11,547 bases of DNA from Nitrospinota bacterium (GCA_030620925.1 JAUXIQ010000025.1:1-11547); one strand, 5' to 3'; numbered from the stretch's first letter, positions 1-7,006 are shown. Notes: generated by a model from the sequence alone, not told the origin. Made by a program: numbers and translations.

Positions 1-609
1 CTTGGCGATAAGGTCCATTATCTGCGCCTGAATGGTTACGTCCAGAGCGGTGGTGGGCTCGTCGGCAATAAGTATCTTCGGGTTGCAGGCCAGGGCCATC
101 GCTATCATGGCCCGCTGACGCATTCCACCGCTCAATTGATGCGGGTATTCTAAAACGCGCTGTTCGGGGTCGGAAATTTCCACCGTCCTGAGCAGTTCTA
201 TCGCTTTCTCCAAGGCGTCTTTCTTGTTAAGATTCTGATGCAGGATGAGGGACTCGGCTATCTGATTGCCCACGGTGAAGACGGGATTGAGGGCGGTCAT
301 CGGTTCCTGAAAGATCATGGATATATCGTTGCCGCGAATTTTCCGCATGTCTTCCAATGAGAGTTTCAGCAGGTCTACACCCTGGAACAGTACCTCTCCG
401 GAGACGATCTTCCCTGGAGGCTGGGGGATGAGGCGGAGAATGGAAAGGGCGGTGACCGTCTTCCCGCAGCCGCTTTCACCCACCAGACCCAGTGTCTCAC
501 CGGCGTCCAGCTCGAGGTCCACACCGTCCACCGCCCGGCTTACGCCCTCGGAAGCGTAGAAATAAGTCCTCAAATCTGTTATGCGCAGAAGTTTATCAGT
601 CGTGTTCAT
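1..609 (-). CDS. Oligopeptide/dipeptide ABC transporter ATP-binding protein (OppD/DppD family), 3' end outside window
   Basis: This is the cytoplasmic ATPase subunit of a peptide-type ABC importer, which powers uptake of oligopeptides, dipeptides or nickel-like substrates. The 203 visible codons start [17 protein letters not shown]. They contain Walker A GESGCGKT (residues 44-51), the Q-loop segment [12 protein letters not shown], the ABC signature LSGGMRQR and Walker [13 protein letters not shown], followed by the switch-region lead [11 protein letters not shown]. The TALNP and TTALD wording and the long spacing between Walker A and the signature are typical of OppD/DppD rather than other ABC ATPases. 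The gene runs off the left edge, so the C-terminal oligopeptide-binding extension cannot be seen. The ATG at 609-607 lies inside the end of the upstream DUF4911-like gene (14-nt overlap) and has no strong ribosome binding site, so translational coupling is likely. The substrate cannot be inferred. Confidence 0.93.
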   Translation of the reverse strand, partial: MNTTDKLLRITDLRTYFYASEGVSRAVDGVDLELDAGETLGLVGESGCGKTVTALSILRLIPQPPGKIVSGEVLFQGVDLLKLSLEDMRKIRGNDISMIFQEPMTALNPVFTVGNQIAESLILHQNLNKKDALEKAIELLRTVEISDPEQRVLEYPHQLSGGMRQRAMIAMALACNPKILIADEPTTALDVTIQAQIMDLIAK

Positions 610-823
610 CGAGCAGTTCTAACCCTACTTCTATCTGCAATTCGGCCAATATTTCTTTTACCTCTTTCAGGAAAGATGGGGAAACGGCTATGCGGATAAG
701 TCCTTTTTCGGGGTCGATGGTGGTTACTGTGGCCAATCCCTCGTATCCTTCCATGGTGTGGCTCACGTAGGCGATGTCTTTCCTCTGCACGCGGGCATTT
801 AAAAATAGGGTTTCCATTCTCAT
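596..823 (-). CDS. DUF4911-like small protein
   Basis: A 75-residue protein of unknown function. The segment [20 protein letters not shown] followed by IDPEKG and a C-terminal helix ([15 protein letters not shown]) matches my memory of the DUF4911 family, whose members are about this long and have no known activity. It looks like a small soluble alpha/beta domain: no membrane segment, no signal peptide, no cysteines. The frame stays open upstream to a TTG at 976. I prefer the ATG at 823 (or the one at 817), because the family similarity begins there and a good promoter lies at 890-918, downstream of the TTG. The ribosome binding site is weak for both ATGs. Its 3' end overlaps the ABC ATPase gene by 14 nt, so the two are probably co-transcribed. 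Family assignment is by recall only. Confidence 0.75.
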   Translation of the reverse strand: MRMETLFLNARVQRKDIAYVSHTMEGYEGLATVTTIDPEKGLIRIAVSPSFLKEVKEILAELQIEVGLELLDEHD

Positions 824-889
824 TGTGTAAGCGGATAAGAACAAAGTTTTTTCTTGCACCGATGACCGGTTGGTCTGAATTGATTTTTT

Positions 890-918
890 AATATAACATA
901 AGGCGATAATAGAGTAAA
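890..918 (-). promoter_or_regulatory. Sigma70-type promoter for the DUF4911-ABC transporter operon
   Basis: Read on the minus strand, TTTACT (918-913) is followed after exactly 17 nt by TATATT (895-890). This predicts a transcript starting near 883, about 60 nt before the ATG at 823. The element lies in the 203-bp AT-rich region between two divergent genes. Consensus match only. Confidence 0.6.
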
Positions 919-966
919 CCACTCTCGATAAAATAGTGGCAGGTCGGCGCTTGAAAAAAATTAAAG

Positions 967-995
967 TTGACACCAACTTAAACGTTTAATAGATT
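967..995 (+). promoter_or_regulatory. Sigma70-type promoter for the rhomboid gene
   Basis: A perfect TTGACA (967-972) is followed after 17 nt by TAGATT (990-995), a 4/6 match to TATAAT. The transcript would start near 1002, giving a leader of about 25 nt that ends in the ribosome binding site AGGAGG (1011-1016). It is back to back with the promoter at 890-918. Confidence 0.55.
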
Positions 996-1026
996 TCTAT
1001 AAAATATAAAAGGAGGTATTTTCGTT

Positions 1027-1833
1027 TTGTCACGTTATTACATGCGTTCCTCGGAATACGGCACTGGATGTTCTCCTACCCCTATAGTCAAGAGGCTGCT
1101 GATAATCAACATCGTCGTATTCTTGGTCGCATCGGCCTTTCCTCGCTCGGTTTTATATCTTGGACTCCTACCTTTCGCCGTCACCCACGGGCACTGGTAC
1201 TGGCAGTTCCTCACCTATATGTTTATGCACGGCGGATTCATGCATATTCTCTTTAATATGTATGCGCTGTTACTGTTCGGAAGCCAGGTGGAGGGGGCGC
1301 TGGGCAGCAGGTCGTTCCTGCGCTTCTACCTGGTCACGGGAATAGGGGCTGGCATTATAACCTATCTTTTCGACATCGATGCCAGGATACCTACAGTGGG
1401 CGCATCCGGTGCGATTTTCGGAATACTGGTCGCCTATGGCATGATGTTCCCCAACAGGATCATTCTGGCCTTTTTCATAATCCCCATGAAGGCATGGCAG
1501 TTCGTCCTTTTCTTCGGTTTCATTGAACTCATGGCATCTATCTCCTCCGGCGGGACGGGCGGCGGCATCGCCCACAACGCGCACCTGGGCGGCCTGGGCA
1601 TCGGGTTTCTCTACATACGCTACGGCGAGAGGGTGAAATACTACTGGCGGGGCATAAGAAGGGGCTGGCAGGATTCACAGCGGCACCACGAGGCTCAGCG
1701 GGAAACGGAATCCCAGGATTATATACGCCGAGAGATAGACCCCATTCTGGATAAAATCTCGAAGTCCGGCATTCACAGCCTCACCCGCAAAGAAAAAAAG
1801 AAGCTCAAAGATGCCAGAGACCGCCTCCGCTGA
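1027..1833 (+). CDS. Rhomboid family intramembrane serine protease with C-terminal DUF6576-like tail
   Basis: A polytopic membrane protease that cleaves transmembrane substrates inside the lipid bilayer. The catalytic serine is in GASGAIFG (Ser127). The partner histidine is His186 in AHNAHLGGLGIGF. The oxyanion pair of the second membrane helix is present as His73 and Asn77 (HILFN). About six hydrophobic helices span residues 22-197, the bacterial GlpG-like core. The tail (about 200-268) is highly charged and ends with a segment of the type LDKI-x-x-x-G-x-x-SLT-x-x-E, which I recall as the DUF6576 module found on other bacterial rhomboids. The start is TTG at 1027, placed 10 nt after AGGAGG; the next ATG (1042) is too far from it. 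No neighbour suggests a substrate. The catalytic residues are intact, so activity is expected. Confidence 0.93.
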   Translation: MSRYYMRSSEYGTGCSPTPIVKRLLIINIVVFLVASAFPRSVLYLGLLPFAVTHGHWYWQFLTYMFMHGGFMHILFNMYALLLFGSQVEGALGSRSFLRFYLVTGIGAGIITYLFDIDARIPTVGASGAIFGILVAYGMMFPNRIILAFFIIPMKAWQFVLFFGFIELMASISSGGTGGGIAHNAHLGGLGIGFLYIRYGERVKYYWRGIRRGWQDSQRHHEAQRETESQDYIRREIDPILDKISKSGIHSLTRKEKKKLKDARDRLR

Positions 1834-2034
1834 TTTTTTGTAGTTTTGAAACAACCCTTCCTGTTGGGTAGCTGCATCGATATCCCCGGTACCCATTTCC
1901 GCAGTACAGAAAAATCTCCCTCCGGGCAATCCCTTGTTGATTAGAGGACATTTCTGAAGTAAACTCCCTCCGTATCAGCGGTCTGAAAACTGCTATTCTC
2001 AAATCCAAGGATCAGTATATTCAAGGGGGAAAAA

Positions 2035-3213
2035 ATGGACTTTCATCTCACCGAAGAACAGAAAAGGCTTAAAAAGACGGTGCGAGACCTGGCTGAGAGC
2101 GAGTTCAGAGACAAAGCGCACATCTGGGACCAGAACGATGAGTTCCCCCGTGAAAACGTCATGAAGCTCGCCGAAATGGGGCTGTTGGGGATCACCATAC
2201 CCAAGGAATACGGCGGGGGAGGGGGGACCATATTCGATGTGGTGCTGACCATCGAGGAGCTGGCTCGCGTCTGCCGGGCGACGTCCACCATTCTGGTCAC
2301 CCAGGTAGGAGACGCCGAAGCCATCAAGGAACACGGAAGCGATAACCTCAAAGAGAAATACCTGCCGGGCATGGCCAAAGGCGAGATTCTCTCCTGCATC
2401 ACCATCTCCGAGCCGCAGGCAGGCTCAGACGTTACCGCCATGTCCACCACCGCCGAGCTGGACGGCGATTCCTACGTCCTTAACGGCATCAAACACTTCA
2501 TCACCAACGGCGACGTGGCGGACCTCTACATGGTCTTCGTGCGCTACGGGAAGGAGTCCAGCGGCGCACACGGCATAGGCTCCATCCTGGTGGACGGCGG
2601 CACGCCGGGCCTCATCGTGGGCAAGAACGATATCATGATGGGAATCAGGGGCGCCGGCCACCCGGAGATAATCTTCGAGAACTGCCGTGTACCCAAGGAG
2701 AATGTTCTGGTGCAGGGTGATCCGTCAAACAACGAGGGGTTCAAAAAAATATTGGCCTCCTTCAATTCCGAGCGTTGTTTCAACTCCGCCAACTGCCTGG
2801 GCATCGCCCAGGGCGCATTCGACGAAGCCCTGAAATACTCCCAGGAGCGGGAGACCTTCGGCAAGAAGGTATCCGATTACCAGGGCATACAGTGGATGCT
2901 GGCGGATATGGCCATTAAGCTGGAAGCATCGAGATGGCTCCTCTATCGCGCCGCCGTCAACGGCTCAGAAGGGCATCCCGAGCTGCTGGAGGTCTCCATC
3001 GCCAAGACTTTCGCCAACGATATGTCCCTCGAGGTATGCAACGCCGCCATGCAGATTCACGGCGGCTACGGCTACTGCGTCGAGTTTCCACTTGAAAGAG
3101 CATGGAGAGACGCCAGGGCATATTCCTTCGGTGCGGGCACGCCGCAGATACAGCGCAACATGATCGCCCAGCAGCTACTCAGGGGAAAGCTGGATGTTAT
3201 AAGAAACAGATAA
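2035..3213 (+). CDS. Acyl-CoA dehydrogenase (FAD-dependent), IVD/LCAD-type active site
   Basis: This flavoenzyme oxidises an acyl-CoA thioester to the 2-enoyl-CoA and passes electrons to an electron-transfer flavoprotein. At 392 residues it has the standard family length. Visible signatures are the flavin/substrate-binding segment CITISEPQAGSDVTAMST, the C-terminal motif MQIHGGYGY and the RDARAYSFGAGTPQIQR segment. In most short/medium-chain enzymes the catalytic base is the Glu of YEGT; here that position is Ala367 (FGAGT). A Glu-Arg pair (Glu246-Arg247, in FNSERC) sits where isovaleryl-CoA and long-chain enzymes carry their base, so activity is probably retained through Glu246. The ATG follows a purine-rich GGGGG site. 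A TGCTATTCT extended -10-like sequence (1991-1999) may be its promoter. The gene stands alone and is closed by a terminator. Substrate chain length is not predictable here. Confidence 0.94.
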   Translation: MDFHLTEEQKRLKKTVRDLAESEFRDKAHIWDQNDEFPRENVMKLAEMGLLGITIPKEYGGGGGTIFDVVLTIEELARVCRATSTILVTQVGDAEAIKEHGSDNLKEKYLPGMAKGEILSCITISEPQAGSDVTAMSTTAELDGDSYVLNGIKHFITNGDVADLYMVFVRYGKESSGAHGIGSILVDGGTPGLIVGKNDIMMGIRGAGHPEIIFENCRVPKENVLVQGDPSNNEGFKKILASFNSERCFNSANCLGIAQGAFDEALKYSQERETFGKKVSDYQGIQWMLADMAIKLEASRWLLYRAAVNGSEGHPELLEVSIAKTFANDMSLEVCNAAMQIHGGYGYCVEFPLERAWRDARAYSFGAGTPQIQRNMIAQQLLRGKLDVIRNR

Positions 3214-3233
3214 ATCGCTACAACTCACCTGTT

Positions 3234-3264
3234 AAAAGGGGTGGCATCCTGCCGCCCTTTTTTT
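3234..3264 (+). terminator. Rho-independent terminator after the acyl-CoA dehydrogenase gene
   Basis: A 13-bp stem (3234-3246 with 3250-3262, two G-U pairs) closes a 3-nt TCC loop. Its 3' arm runs into seven Ts at 3258-3264. It begins 21 nt after the stop codon. Textbook structure. Confidence 0.93.
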
Positions 3265-3565
3265 CTTGAAACTGTATTGGGAAAATAGACGGTAAGTATT
3301 CGGAATGAATATAATGTCTTGACTATATGTCTGGTCAAGGGACGAGTATTTTCACGCCTCAGGAATAGACTTGCCGCAGTGTCCCCTCCAGTTAGCTATC
3401 CCCGGTTATAAAAATGCGTTTCCTCACAGGTAATATTTATCCGTCAATGAAGTAAATCGGTCGTGAATAATCTAATGTAGGTTGTAGAAACTGCCGAATA
3501 AATTTTTATACATCATCTGATTATTGATGTTTAGGACCTACAACTTTATTTAAGGAGTAATCCTG
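3265..3565. other. Non-coding spacer before the exported-protein gene, with two inverted repeats
   Basis: No credible reading frame is present. CTTGAC (3318-3323) and GTCAAG (3334-3339) form a 6-bp inverted repeat with a 10-nt loop that could be an operator. Close to the next gene, GTTGTAG (3481-3487) pairs with CTACAAC (3538-3544), enclosing a small CATCA/TGATG hairpin (3511-3515 with 3525-3529). This would fold the 5' leader just upstream of the ribosome binding site AAGGAG (3552-3557). No promoter stands out clearly. Confidence 0.45.
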
Positions 3566-4267
3566 ATGAATAAGGTAATGAAGGGCGGCGTAGCTTGGCG
3601 GTTGAGTGTGCTGATGGCGGTCTTTATGGTCATCGGTTTTATCGGTAACTCATGGGCTCAAGAGGCCAAAATAGACCTGGAAGCGCTTACCAATGAGACT
3701 CAAAAGATGGCTTCCGATCCGGATAAGATGACCCTTATTTGGTGGATTCCGGAAGAATATTGGCTGGCTTCTTTTTCTCAGGACCCTTCAATATCGGACG
3801 CCCAGGCTGAGGAGCTTGTGAGTGTTCTTCGTCCCTATACGCTTATTCTTGCAGTGGACGGTAATATAGGAACAATGGGAGGCGTAACATATAAATCTGA
3901 AGAAGTCATGAGAGCCGAGATACTGCTTAAAGATGTTAAGGGCAATGCATACCGCCCTTATGGAGAAGATAAGATTACCCCTGACGCAAAAAACTTCATG
4001 GCAATAATGAAACCGATTTTTGCGAATATATTGGGCCCCTTTGGCGAAAACATGCATTTTTTCCTCTTCCCGGCCAAAAACGGCGGTGTCGAGTACATTG
4101 CTCAAGCCAAGATGGAGGGGGGCTTCACTGTCAAAATGGGCGAAAGAGAGTTCAAGTGGAGATTGCCTTTAGGCTCGGTTCTGCCGCCGAAAATATGTCC
4201 GGTAGATGGTGAAAAGTTGAACGGCTCATGGAGATACTGCCCGTGGCACGGGGTAAAACTGGACTAG
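3566..4267 (+). CDS. Unrecognised exported protein with C-terminal degenerate zinc-ribbon-like motif
   Basis: I do not recognise the family. The N-terminus is a clear Sec signal peptide: positively charged start, hydrophobic core at about residues 12-28, and a likely SWA|Q cleavage after residue 31. The mature protein of about 200 residues is mixed alpha/beta with two WW/YW-rich stretches near residues 59-66 and no further membrane helix, so it should sit outside the cytoplasmic membrane. The last 23 residues carry two ribbon-like knuckles, CPVDG (Cys211) and CPWHG (Cys225, His228), each a CPxCG knuckle with its second cysteine replaced by Asp or His. A Cys-Asp-Cys-His metal site is possible but unproven. 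The ATG has a good AAGGAG site 8 nt upstream. The membrane-protein gene that follows after 63 nt may be a partner. Function unknown. Confidence 0.85.
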   Translation: MNKVMKGGVAWRLSVLMAVFMVIGFIGNSWAQEAKIDLEALTNETQKMASDPDKMTLIWWIPEEYWLASFSQDPSISDAQAEELVSVLRPYTLILAVDGNIGTMGGVTYKSEEVMRAEILLKDVKGNAYRPYGEDKITPDAKNFMAIMKPIFANILGPFGENMHFFLFPAKNGGVEYIAQAKMEGGFTVKMGEREFKWRLPLGSVLPPKICPVDGEKLNGSWRYCPWHGVKLD

Positions 4268-4330
4268 CAGGGCGTGGATAAATATAGAGTACTGCCCTAA
4301 GAGATTTAACTTTATTATGAGAGTATTAAT

Positions 4331-4891
4331 ATGAAAACCGTTGAATTCACCAACGAGCAAACGAAAGCTACAGTCTCATCCCGAGCTGAGAGTGTGCAAT
4401 TTTCCAACGCACAGTCCGTGTGGAAATTTGTTCTACTTGCGGTATTGACTTTCGGCGTATATGAGATCATCTGGTTCAACCGTAATTGGAGGCAGCTAAA
4501 GGCGCACAAGAATTTGGATATCAGACCGGGCTGGAGGACAGTGGGTCTTTTTGTACCCTTTTATGGACTCGTTTTAATCTACCGGCAACTCAGTGATATA
4601 AGAGAATTCTCAAAGGAAGTAGGACTCGAGAAACTTTTTTCTCCGGGGTCGACTCTCCTTTTTTGGATGATTTTTACAGCCGCTTGGAAAGCCCCCGATC
4701 CCTATTGGCTTATAAGTAATCTTTCCGTGGTGCCACTGGTGGTCGTTCAAGGGGTATTAAATTCTTATTGGAAAAATGAACAGACGGGCCGGGCTGAGAG
4801 GAAAGGGTTTTCCGGGGGACAAATTGCATTATTGGTTATAGGCGCGATAGCTTGGGTTCTGGTACTTATCGGAATGTTTGTGTCGGAATGA
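4331..4891 (+). CDS. DUF4234-like integral membrane protein
   Basis: A 186-residue membrane protein of unknown function. About five hydrophobic helices are visible: residues 31-49, 70-86, 107-121, 125-147 and 162-184. The first contains LTFGVYEIIWFNRNW, the GxYxxxWFxxNW-like pattern I associate with DUF4234 proteins, followed by a short basic loop. The N-terminal 30 residues are soluble and polar. No catalytic motif, cysteine pair or charged channel signature is seen. The start ATG at 4331 has only a weak GAGAG upstream, suggesting low or coupled translation after the exported-protein gene 63 nt upstream. Family naming is by recall; membrane topology is clear from composition. Confidence 0.8.
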   Translation: MKTVEFTNEQTKATVSSRAESVQFSNAQSVWKFVLLAVLTFGVYEIIWFNRNWRQLKAHKNLDIRPGWRTVGLFVPFYGLVLIYRQLSDIREFSKEVGLEKLFSPGSTLLFWMIFTAAWKAPDPYWLISNLSVVPLVVVQGVLNSYWKNEQTGRAERKGFSGGQIALLVIGAIAWVLVLIGMFVSE

Positions 4892-5070
4892 AAAATTCAC
4901 AACATGCGAAATCATGAAACATATTACTCTATATTATCAATAACATCAGAGTAATATATTAACATATTACGTCATAAGTTCAATAACTGAATTTAATATT
5001 CACTGGCGGGAAACGCTATCCTGTACACCCCCTTGATTGGAGTAAAAACAGAAGCGACCCGGCTGGTAGA

Positions 5071-5100
5071 AAGGGGCGAGCTTTACAGCTCGCCCCTTAA
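5071..5100 (+). terminator. Perfect 12-bp hairpin, probable terminator
   Basis: AAGGGGCGAGCT (5071-5082) pairs without mismatch to AGCTCGCCCCTT (5087-5098) around a TTAC loop. What follows is T-rich but not a clean T run (TTAATATTTTATCC), so termination on the plus strand is plausible rather than certain. The A-rich left flank is short, so activity on the other strand is less likely. It lies 180 nt after the DUF4234-like gene. Confidence 0.55.
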
Positions 5101-5375
5101 TATTTTATCCGCTAATTACCTGCTTTTAAAACCCGATTAAGGCTCACCGCACGGGACATATCCTCTGGTAGTCAATACCGGTTTGTGTAATCTTACAGAC
5201 GGCAAAATTGGGGTCGTTTGGGCAAGAAAAAAAGACCTTGGTTTATCACCATAAAAACGGTCTCAATTGTAGCTTGTAACTCATTGTATATAAAAAGATA
5301 TTCAGCACAGACCTTGGATTGTTGCATCTATTCTATAGAGGGGTGTATAACCAGGATTCAAGGAACTCAAAGAAA

Positions 5376-5426
5376 ATTAACCACAAAGACACTAAAAACT
5401 AAAGCTTTAGTGTTTTTGTGGTTAAT
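5376..5426. repeat. 21-bp inverted repeat, MITE-like palindromic element
   Basis: The left arm 5376-5396 begins ATTAACCACAAA and ends CACTAAA. It pairs with 5406-5426 along all 21 positions with only one G-U, leaving a 9-nt loop. The centre also contains the perfect palindrome CTAAAGCTTTAG (5399-5410). The TTAACCACAAAGACAC wording resembles palindromic repeats that I recall being scattered in many environmental bacterial genomes. It could be a non-autonomous mobile element or a bidirectional stop hairpin. A genome-wide copy count cannot be made from this window. Confidence 0.6.
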
Positions 5427-5520
5427 CTACCTGTGTTAATCTGTATGCACCCTTCGCTTCGCTCGAGAGCAAGCCTGCGGTTAGTATTGGTGTATTTGTG
5501 TTGAGTTTTTTAGGCGATTG

Positions 5521-5590
5521 GAGGTTGCTTAAGCAAGGGGGTGGGTAGGGGCAACCTCGCAGCAACGTTCGGTGTTGGGGGAACGCGAGG
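5521..5590. repeat. G-rich block with mutually exclusive inverted repeats
   Basis: GAGGTTGC (5521-5528) is an exact inverted repeat of GCAACCTC (5551-5558). The right arm of that pair also begins a second fold: CCTCG (5555-5559) pairs with CGAGG (5586-5590), and CGTTC (5566-5570) pairs with GAACG (5581-5585), giving 10 bp with a one-sided 6-nt bulge. The two folds compete for 5555-5558. GCTTAAGC (5527-5534) is a further palindrome. Whether this acts as RNA is unknown. Confidence 0.4.
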
Positions 5591-5686
5591 CGATCTGAAA
5601 AGAAATTTAGCGTTGAATATACCTGTCGGATATGAGAATAATAGAACATCAAATAGGTGGGGATTTCTCGAAAAATGGGGGGGAAA

Positions 5687-6313
5687 ATGAAAATCTACGA
5701 TGTCTCAGTTCCAATACACGAGGGGATGCACGACTTCCCAGGGAACCAGCCCTATACTAGCACCCGTATTTTGAACATGGACGATGGCGCCATTGCCAAC
5801 CTCACCTCTTTTACAATGAGTGCCCACACCGGAACGCATGTAGACGCCCCGCTCCATTTCGTACGAGACGGCCGCAACATGGATGAGATGGACCTGAGCG
5901 TGTTGATAGGGCCCGCCGTGGTATACCGATTGGATTCGGAGGAGAGAATAGAGCGGGGAGACCTGGAACAACTGAACCTGAAAGGAGTTGAGCGCGTCCT
6001 GTTCAAAACGTCCAACTCCGGCCTGTGGCGGAATGAAGGCTTTCAGACGCAGTACATTTATATAAGCGGCGAGGCGGCGCAGTATCTTGTAGATTCAGGA
6101 GTAAAACTGGTGGGGATAGACTACCTTTCCGTTCAGCAGTACGACAGCGAGGACATATCACCGCACACTGCCCTGCTGGGAAACGAAGTGGTGTTGCTGG
6201 AAGGCATAGACCTGTCAGAAGTGCCCCCTGGCAACTACCAGTTGGTGGCCTTACCCCTGAAGCTGGTGGGAGCCGAGGGCGCGCCTGCAAGGGCGGTTCT
6301 CATAGATGAATAA
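5687..6313 (+). CDS. Cyclase / kynurenine formamidase family metal-dependent hydrolase
   Basis: A soluble 208-residue metalloenzyme of the PF04199 cyclase family, whose best-known member KynB hydrolyses N-formylkynurenine; others act on cyclic imides, amides or lactone-like substrates. The signature HTGTHVDAPLH supplies His47, His51 and Asp53 as metal ligands and His57 as the likely base. The second metal half-site is His150 and Glu162, with the same 12-residue gap as in KynB. The fold-typical YDVSVPIHEGM start and C-terminal ALPLKLVGAEGAPARAVLI are present. I chose ATG 5687 because homology begins at once and a G-rich site lies just upstream; GTG 5657 and ATG 5675 are in-frame alternatives. 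No tryptophan-degradation genes adjoin it, so the substrate is open. The AOR cassette follows but has its own promoter. Confidence 0.92.
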   Translation: MKIYDVSVPIHEGMHDFPGNQPYTSTRILNMDDGAIANLTSFTMSAHTGTHVDAPLHFVRDGRNMDEMDLSVLIGPAVVYRLDSEERIERGDLEQLNLKGVERVLFKTSNSGLWRNEGFQTQYIYISGEAAQYLVDSGVKLVGIDYLSVQQYDSEDISPHTALLGNEVVLLEGIDLSEVPPGNYQLVALPLKLVGAEGAPARAVLIDE

Positions 6314-6325
6314 GCGCAAACAGGT

Positions 6326-6354
6326 TTTACATTTATTATGGAAAGTGTTAGAAT
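6326..6354 (+). promoter_or_regulatory. Sigma70-type promoter for the ferredoxin-AOR-MoaD operon
   Basis: TTTACA (6326-6331) and TAGAAT (6349-6354) are separated by exactly 17 nt, each one base from consensus. The predicted transcript begins near 6361, leaving a leader of about 54 nt before the ferredoxin ATG. No obvious operator palindrome overlaps it. Confidence 0.65.
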
Positions 6355-6414
6355 CGGGCGCTCAATTTTAGTTATGGGTAGCGAACCTTCAAAACGCTAT
6401 AGGAGCTTCAAGAC

Positions 6415-6909
6415 ATGGGAGCCAAAAAAATCTTCAGCGTGGACAGCCGGTTGTGCGTAGGGTGCAAGCAGTGCGAGTTGGTCTGCTCGCTGACCAAGAC
6501 GGGCACTTTCAACCCCCATAAAGCGCGCATACGCGTCACCAGGAACCAGGTTAAAGGGAATTATGTACCTGGTATCTGTTACCACTGCAAGCAGCCGAAG
6601 TGCCAGCAGGCGTGCCCTGAGGACGCCCTGAAGCGAGACATAGAAACCGGAGCGGTGGTGCTGAACGAGTCGCTGTGCTCGGGCTGCCGCGCCTGCGTGG
6701 TGGCATGTCCCTTCGGCGCCGTCCAGGTAGACCCCGACGGCAATATCCTCAAGTGCGACCTGTGCGGCGGAGACCCCACTTGCGTTAAATACTGCTCCGA
6801 GCGGCCGGAGAACAGCAGCCCGCTAATGGCTAACCCCGAGGGGGCCAAAGCGCTTCAATACGTGGAGCCCCACCAGGTAACATATACCAGGCGCTATGCC
6901 CAGCTCTAA
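6415..6909 (+). CDS. Polyferredoxin with four [4Fe-4S] sites, electron-transfer subunit for the AOR-family enzyme
   Basis: A 164-residue iron-sulfur protein that most likely carries electrons between the adjacent AOR-family catalytic subunit and a redox partner. Sixteen cysteines fall in four clusters: CVGCKQCELVC (Cys14/17/20/24), CYHCKQPKCQQAC, CSGCRACVVAC and CDLCGGDPTCVKYC. This is the HycB/DmsB-like arrangement, with wider spacing in the second and fourth sets, where one cysteine of each set may be exchanged between sites. It has no signal peptide, so it is cytoplasmic. Four clusters match the AorA type of small subunit more closely than the three reported for BamC of benzoyl-CoA reductase. 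AGGAG lies 9 nt before the ATG. The AOR gene follows after a 97-nt spacer that contains a hairpin. Confidence 0.93.
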   Translation: MGAKKIFSVDSRLCVGCKQCELVCSLTKTGTFNPHKARIRVTRNQVKGNYVPGICYHCKQPKCQQACPEDALKRDIETGAVVLNESLCSGCRACVVACPFGAVQVDPDGNILKCDLCGGDPTCVKYCSERPENSSPLMANPEGAKALQYVEPHQVTYTRRYAQL

Positions 6910-6934
6910 AAATACTTTTACGCATGATATTTCG

Positions 6935-6976
6935 GATTGCAACCATGATGAAAGAGAAGCATTCATGCTTGCAATC
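6935..6976 (+). repeat. Inverted repeat between the ferredoxin and AOR genes
   Basis: GATTGCAA (6935-6942) pairs exactly with TTGCAATC (6969-6976). The pairing then continues inward, after a C/C mismatch, through CATGA and its partner TCATG with a single bulged base. No T run follows, so it is not a typical terminator. As RNA it would form a long intercistronic stem ending 18 nt before the AOR ribosome binding site (AAGGAG, 6995-7000). It could set the relative amounts of the two subunits by processing or protection. Confidence 0.6.
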
Positions 6977-7006
6977 GGATCCAGTGTGGGTAATAAGGAG
7001 TAGGCG

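Larger units (their letters stand above)
4892..5686. other. Long non-coding region with several hairpins and a MITE-like palindrome
   Basis: I found no convincing gene here: the open frames have poor codon use, no ribosome binding sites, and overlap repeats. From left to right it holds an AT-rich 10-bp inverted repeat (4921-4930 with 4948-4957, ATATTACTCT/AGAGTAATAT), a GC-rich hairpin (5071-5098), a 21-bp palindrome (5376-5426), GTTAATCT repeated at 5421 and 5435, and a G-rich, foldable block (5521-5590). The composition shifts repeatedly, as expected for remnants of small mobile repeats or for a structured leader of the downstream cyclase gene. A TTGAAT near 5613 is a possible -35 element, but no good -10 follows. 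Confidence 0.6.

Noticed and set aside
596-976. Longer form of the DUF4911 protein starting at TTG 976
   Set aside because: The extra N-terminus does not resemble the family, and the promoter at 890-918 lies inside it.
4921-4957. AT-rich inverted repeat as a terminator for the DUF4234-like gene
   Set aside because: Ten A/T-dominated pairs with a 17-nt loop and no T run make a weak terminator; the hairpin at 5071 is a better candidate.
5218-5439. Possible 73-residue gene
   Set aside because: Cysteine- and lysine-rich nonsense-like composition, no ribosome binding site, and its last third is the 21-bp palindrome.
5422-5652. Possible 76-residue minus-strand gene
   Set aside because: Low-complexity translation across the repeat-rich block, no start signals, no recognisable domain.
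6910-7006. Molybdenum/tungsten cofactor riboswitch before the AOR gene
   Set aside because: The 97-nt spacer folds as one simple stem, and I see none of the multi-branched architecture expected of the Moco motif.
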